Shown piece by piece: positions 30,329 through 31,805 of a DNA stretch of 31,805 bases. The number at the start of each line of letters is the position of its first letter. The stretch's first letter is position 1. Below the pieces are notes generated by a model that was not told the origin of the DNA, did not search any database, and was given only the letters and a program-made list of their open reading frames with translations. Source of the DNA: an uncultured Gammaproteobacteria bacterium (GTDB taxonomy: Bacteria > Pseudomonadota > Gammaproteobacteria > Magnimaribacterales > D2472); NCBI GenBank assembly GCA_913050015.1, contig CAJXAZ010000006.1, positions 1 through 31,805 of the forward strand. Reading direction: 5' to 3'. The position numbers and the translations under genes are program-made.

Positions 30329-30811
30329 ATGGCATCATTTGATATTAAATCTGAGATAGACGTCCACGAACTAACCAATGCAGTTGATCAGGCAAATAGA
30401 GTCCTAAAAGCAAGGTTTGATTTTAAGGGAACGGGTGCAGAATTTACACTTAGTGATAAAAAAATTCTTCTTTCAGCAAAGGAAGATTTTCAAATAAAGC
30501 AGATGGAGCCTGTATTGCATGAATCTCTGTCTAAGCGCGGCTTGGATATAAAGATATTAAAGCCCGGGGATGTTGAGGTTTCTAATCTTTCTGCTAGACA
30601 AGAAATTGAACTTCAAGAAGGAATTGATAGGGAGTTGGCTAAAAAAATTACTACTCTTGTAAAACAATCTAAAGTTAAAGTCCAAGCTTCTATCCAGGGC
30701 GATAGTGTTCGTATTAATGGAAAAAAGAGAGATGAGCTTCAGCAGATTATTCAAGTTATAAAAGATGAAAAGTACGACTTACCTCTTCAGTTTAATAACT
30801 TCAGGGATTAA
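30329..30811 (+). CDS. yajQ: YajQ family nucleotide-binding protein
   Basis: YajQ (UPF0234) proteins bind nucleotides or tRNA, and a Xanthomonas member is a cyclic-di-GMP receptor. The 160-residue sequence is typical: MASFDIKSEIDVHELTNAVD at the N-terminus, NRVLKARFDFKGT, the KQGDVE-like KPGDVEVS, GIDRELAKKITTLVKQSKVKVQASIQGD divided over two ferredoxin-like repeats, VRINGKKRDELQ and the LPLQFNNFRD C-terminus. AAGGA precedes the ATG by 7 nt. A short-chain dehydrogenase gene follows after two bases and is probably co-transcribed. Confidence 0.95.
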   Translation: MASFDIKSEIDVHELTNAVDQANRVLKARFDFKGTGAEFTLSDKKILLSAKEDFQIKQMEPVLHESLSKRGLDIKILKPGDVEVSNLSARQEIELQEGIDRELAKKITTLVKQSKVKVQASIQGDSVRINGKKRDELQQIIQVIKDEKYDLPLQFNNFRD

Positions 30812-30813
30812 TC

Positions 30814-31788
30814 ATGATATCGAAACTTCAAAACCCTCTGGAATCTGGATTTGGGCAAAAAACTGAACCAAATGAAATCCTGGAAAACATTAGTTTATCT
30901 AACAAAACCATAATAATTACTGGTGGTTATTCAGGCATTGGCCTTGAGACGACAAAGGCTCTTAAATCGTCAGGTGCTAGAGTTATAGTTCCTTCAAAAA
31001 GAGTTGAGGTTGCGAGCGAGAGACTTGAAGGGATAATTCCAAAAGAAGATATTATAGAAATGGATTTAGAGAACTTGAATTCAATTCAACAATTTACAGA
31101 TTCATTTAAAGAGCAAAATGTTCCCTTAGACATATTAATTAATAATGCTGGGATCATGGCCTGTCCTGAAACTAGAACTTCTAATGGCTGGGAAAGTCAG
31201 TTTGCAATTAATCAGATTGGTCATTTTTTACTCACTAGAGAGCTAATGGATTCAATGAAGAAAGCAAAAGAATCCCGCCTGGTTAGCCTTTCCTCATCCG
31301 CTCATTCATTATCAGGAATTCTATGGGATGATATTCACTTTAATACAAAGCCTTATGACAAGTGGGTTGCTTACGGTCAATCTAAGACTGCCTCGTCGCT
31401 TCTTGCCATAGAGTTTGATAGGCTTATGAAAGATCATGGTGGAAGGGGCTTTGCGGTTCATCCAGGTGGAATTATTACGCCCTTACAGCGTCATCTAGGG
31501 GATGAGGAAATGGTAGCTCTTGGCTGGAAAAAAGAAGATGGCTCACTTTCTGATATGGCGGCAAACTTTTTTAAGTCTCCTTCTCAAGGTGCAGGAACAA
31601 CACTATGGTGCGCTACAAGTTCAATGCTTGAGGGCTTGGGTGGAGTCTTCTGTGAAAACTGTGATATTGCTGAAAGAAAAGTAAATATTGATGAGTCTAT
31701 GAAAAGATTCTTTGGAGTTGCAGACTGGGCTATTGATTCTGAAGAAGCAACTAGATTATGGAACGAAACAGAGAATTTATTGTCTTAA
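30814..31788 (+). CDS. short-chain dehydrogenase/reductase (retinol dehydrogenase-like)
   Basis: This is a 324-residue classical-type SDR with an N-terminal extension of about 30 residues before the Rossmann fold. Motifs are TGGYSGIG (36-43), DILINNAG (106-113), the catalytic serine block LVSLSSSAHS, and YGQSK with Tyr187 and Lys191, then AVHPGGIITPLQRHL after the active site. The sequence resembles the RDH/WWOX-like oxidoreductases common in marine bacteria; the cofactor-specific residue following beta-2 (PSKR) suggests NADP(H), but this and the substrate are inference. It starts two bases after yajQ and ends 17 bp before the window edge. Confidence 0.88.
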   Translation: MISKLQNPLESGFGQKTEPNEILENISLSNKTIIITGGYSGIGLETTKALKSSGARVIVPSKRVEVASERLEGIIPKEDIIEMDLENLNSIQQFTDSFKEQNVPLDILINNAGIMACPETRTSNGWESQFAINQIGHFLLTRELMDSMKKAKESRLVSLSSSAHSLSGILWDDIHFNTKPYDKWVAYGQSKTASSLLAIEFDRLMKDHGGRGFAVHPGGIITPLQRHLGDEEMVALGWKKEDGSLSDMAANFFKSPSQGAGTTLWCATSSMLEGLGGVFCENCDIAERKVNIDESMKRFFGVADWAIDSEEATRLWNETENLLS

Positions 31789-31805
31789 GGTCAGTAATTA
31801 ATTAT

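Noticed and set aside
1..31805. CRISPR arrays, insertion sequences, prophage or integron structure
   Set aside because: No spaced direct repeats, transposase or integrase frames, or terminal repeats were seen; the single tRNA gene is not flanked by an att-like duplication or integrase.

Overview
This is a compact, AT-rich bacterial chromosome segment with no mobile elements, CRISPR arrays or phage genes. Gene content and local order are gammaproteobacterial: pdxA-ksgA-apaH, yicC-gmk-rpoZ-spoT, ubiC-ubiA, yqiB-yqiA, mutY-yggX, and a sensor kinase and regulator of the NtrB/NtrC type. The low GC, very short or negative intergenic gaps, frequent ATGA start/stop overlaps and trimmed proteins suggest a streamlined free-living marine gammaproteobacterium, for example of the SAR86 type. 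That placement is inference, not proven by the sequence.

Layout. Bases 1-5163 (+) form one tightly coupled operon: pdxA (5' end cut off by the window), ksgA, apaH, cca, a FolM/PTR1-like pteridine reductase and an APH-fold kinase-like protein. Bases 5156-6878 (-) carry tsaD-folB-folK, converging on that operon. Bases 6929-9590 (+) hold rpsU, yqeY, rph, pyrE and ribE. Bases 9567-14912 (-) hold yicC-gmk-rpoZ-spoT-ridA-pyrB. Bases 14954-19211 (-) hold a small NAD(P)-binding epimerase-like gene, a membrane pyrophosphatase, a dicarboxylate/amino-acid symporter, and a 58-residue rubredoxin. Bases 19290-22802 (+) hold ubiC, ubiA, a COG3146 FemAB-like gene, yqiB and yqiA. Bases 22804-26427 (+) are a nitrogen-regulation unit. 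Bases 26424-31788 hold a YibN-like rhodanese (-), then on + gpmA-mutY-yggX, tRNA-Phe(GAA), a serine hydrolase, yajQ and a short-chain dehydrogenase.

The most interesting region is 22804-26427. A eukaryotic-type glutamine synthetase (GSII) occupies the place where glnA (GSI) normally precedes ntrB-ntrC. In front of it lie two good NtrC-like dyads 30 bp apart, a weaker third, and a well spaced sigma-54 -24/-12 promoter. A GNRA-capped hairpin with a T-run separates the synthetase from ntrB and also covers the only Shine-Dalgarno-like sequence of ntrB. Read together, this is a self-contained nitrogen-responsive circuit: NtrB/NtrC would activate the sigma-54 promoter, GSII would be made in excess, and the kinase and regulator would be made at a lower, attenuated level.

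Other noteworthy points: ubiA appears to start at a rare ATT codon behind a strong ribosome binding site. ridA has two in-frame starts, the upstream one encoding a signal-peptide-like segment. cca lacks the HD domain. FolK is shortened. The membrane pyrophosphatase carries the potassium-dependent signature. Three convergent gene pairs overlap at their 3' ends.
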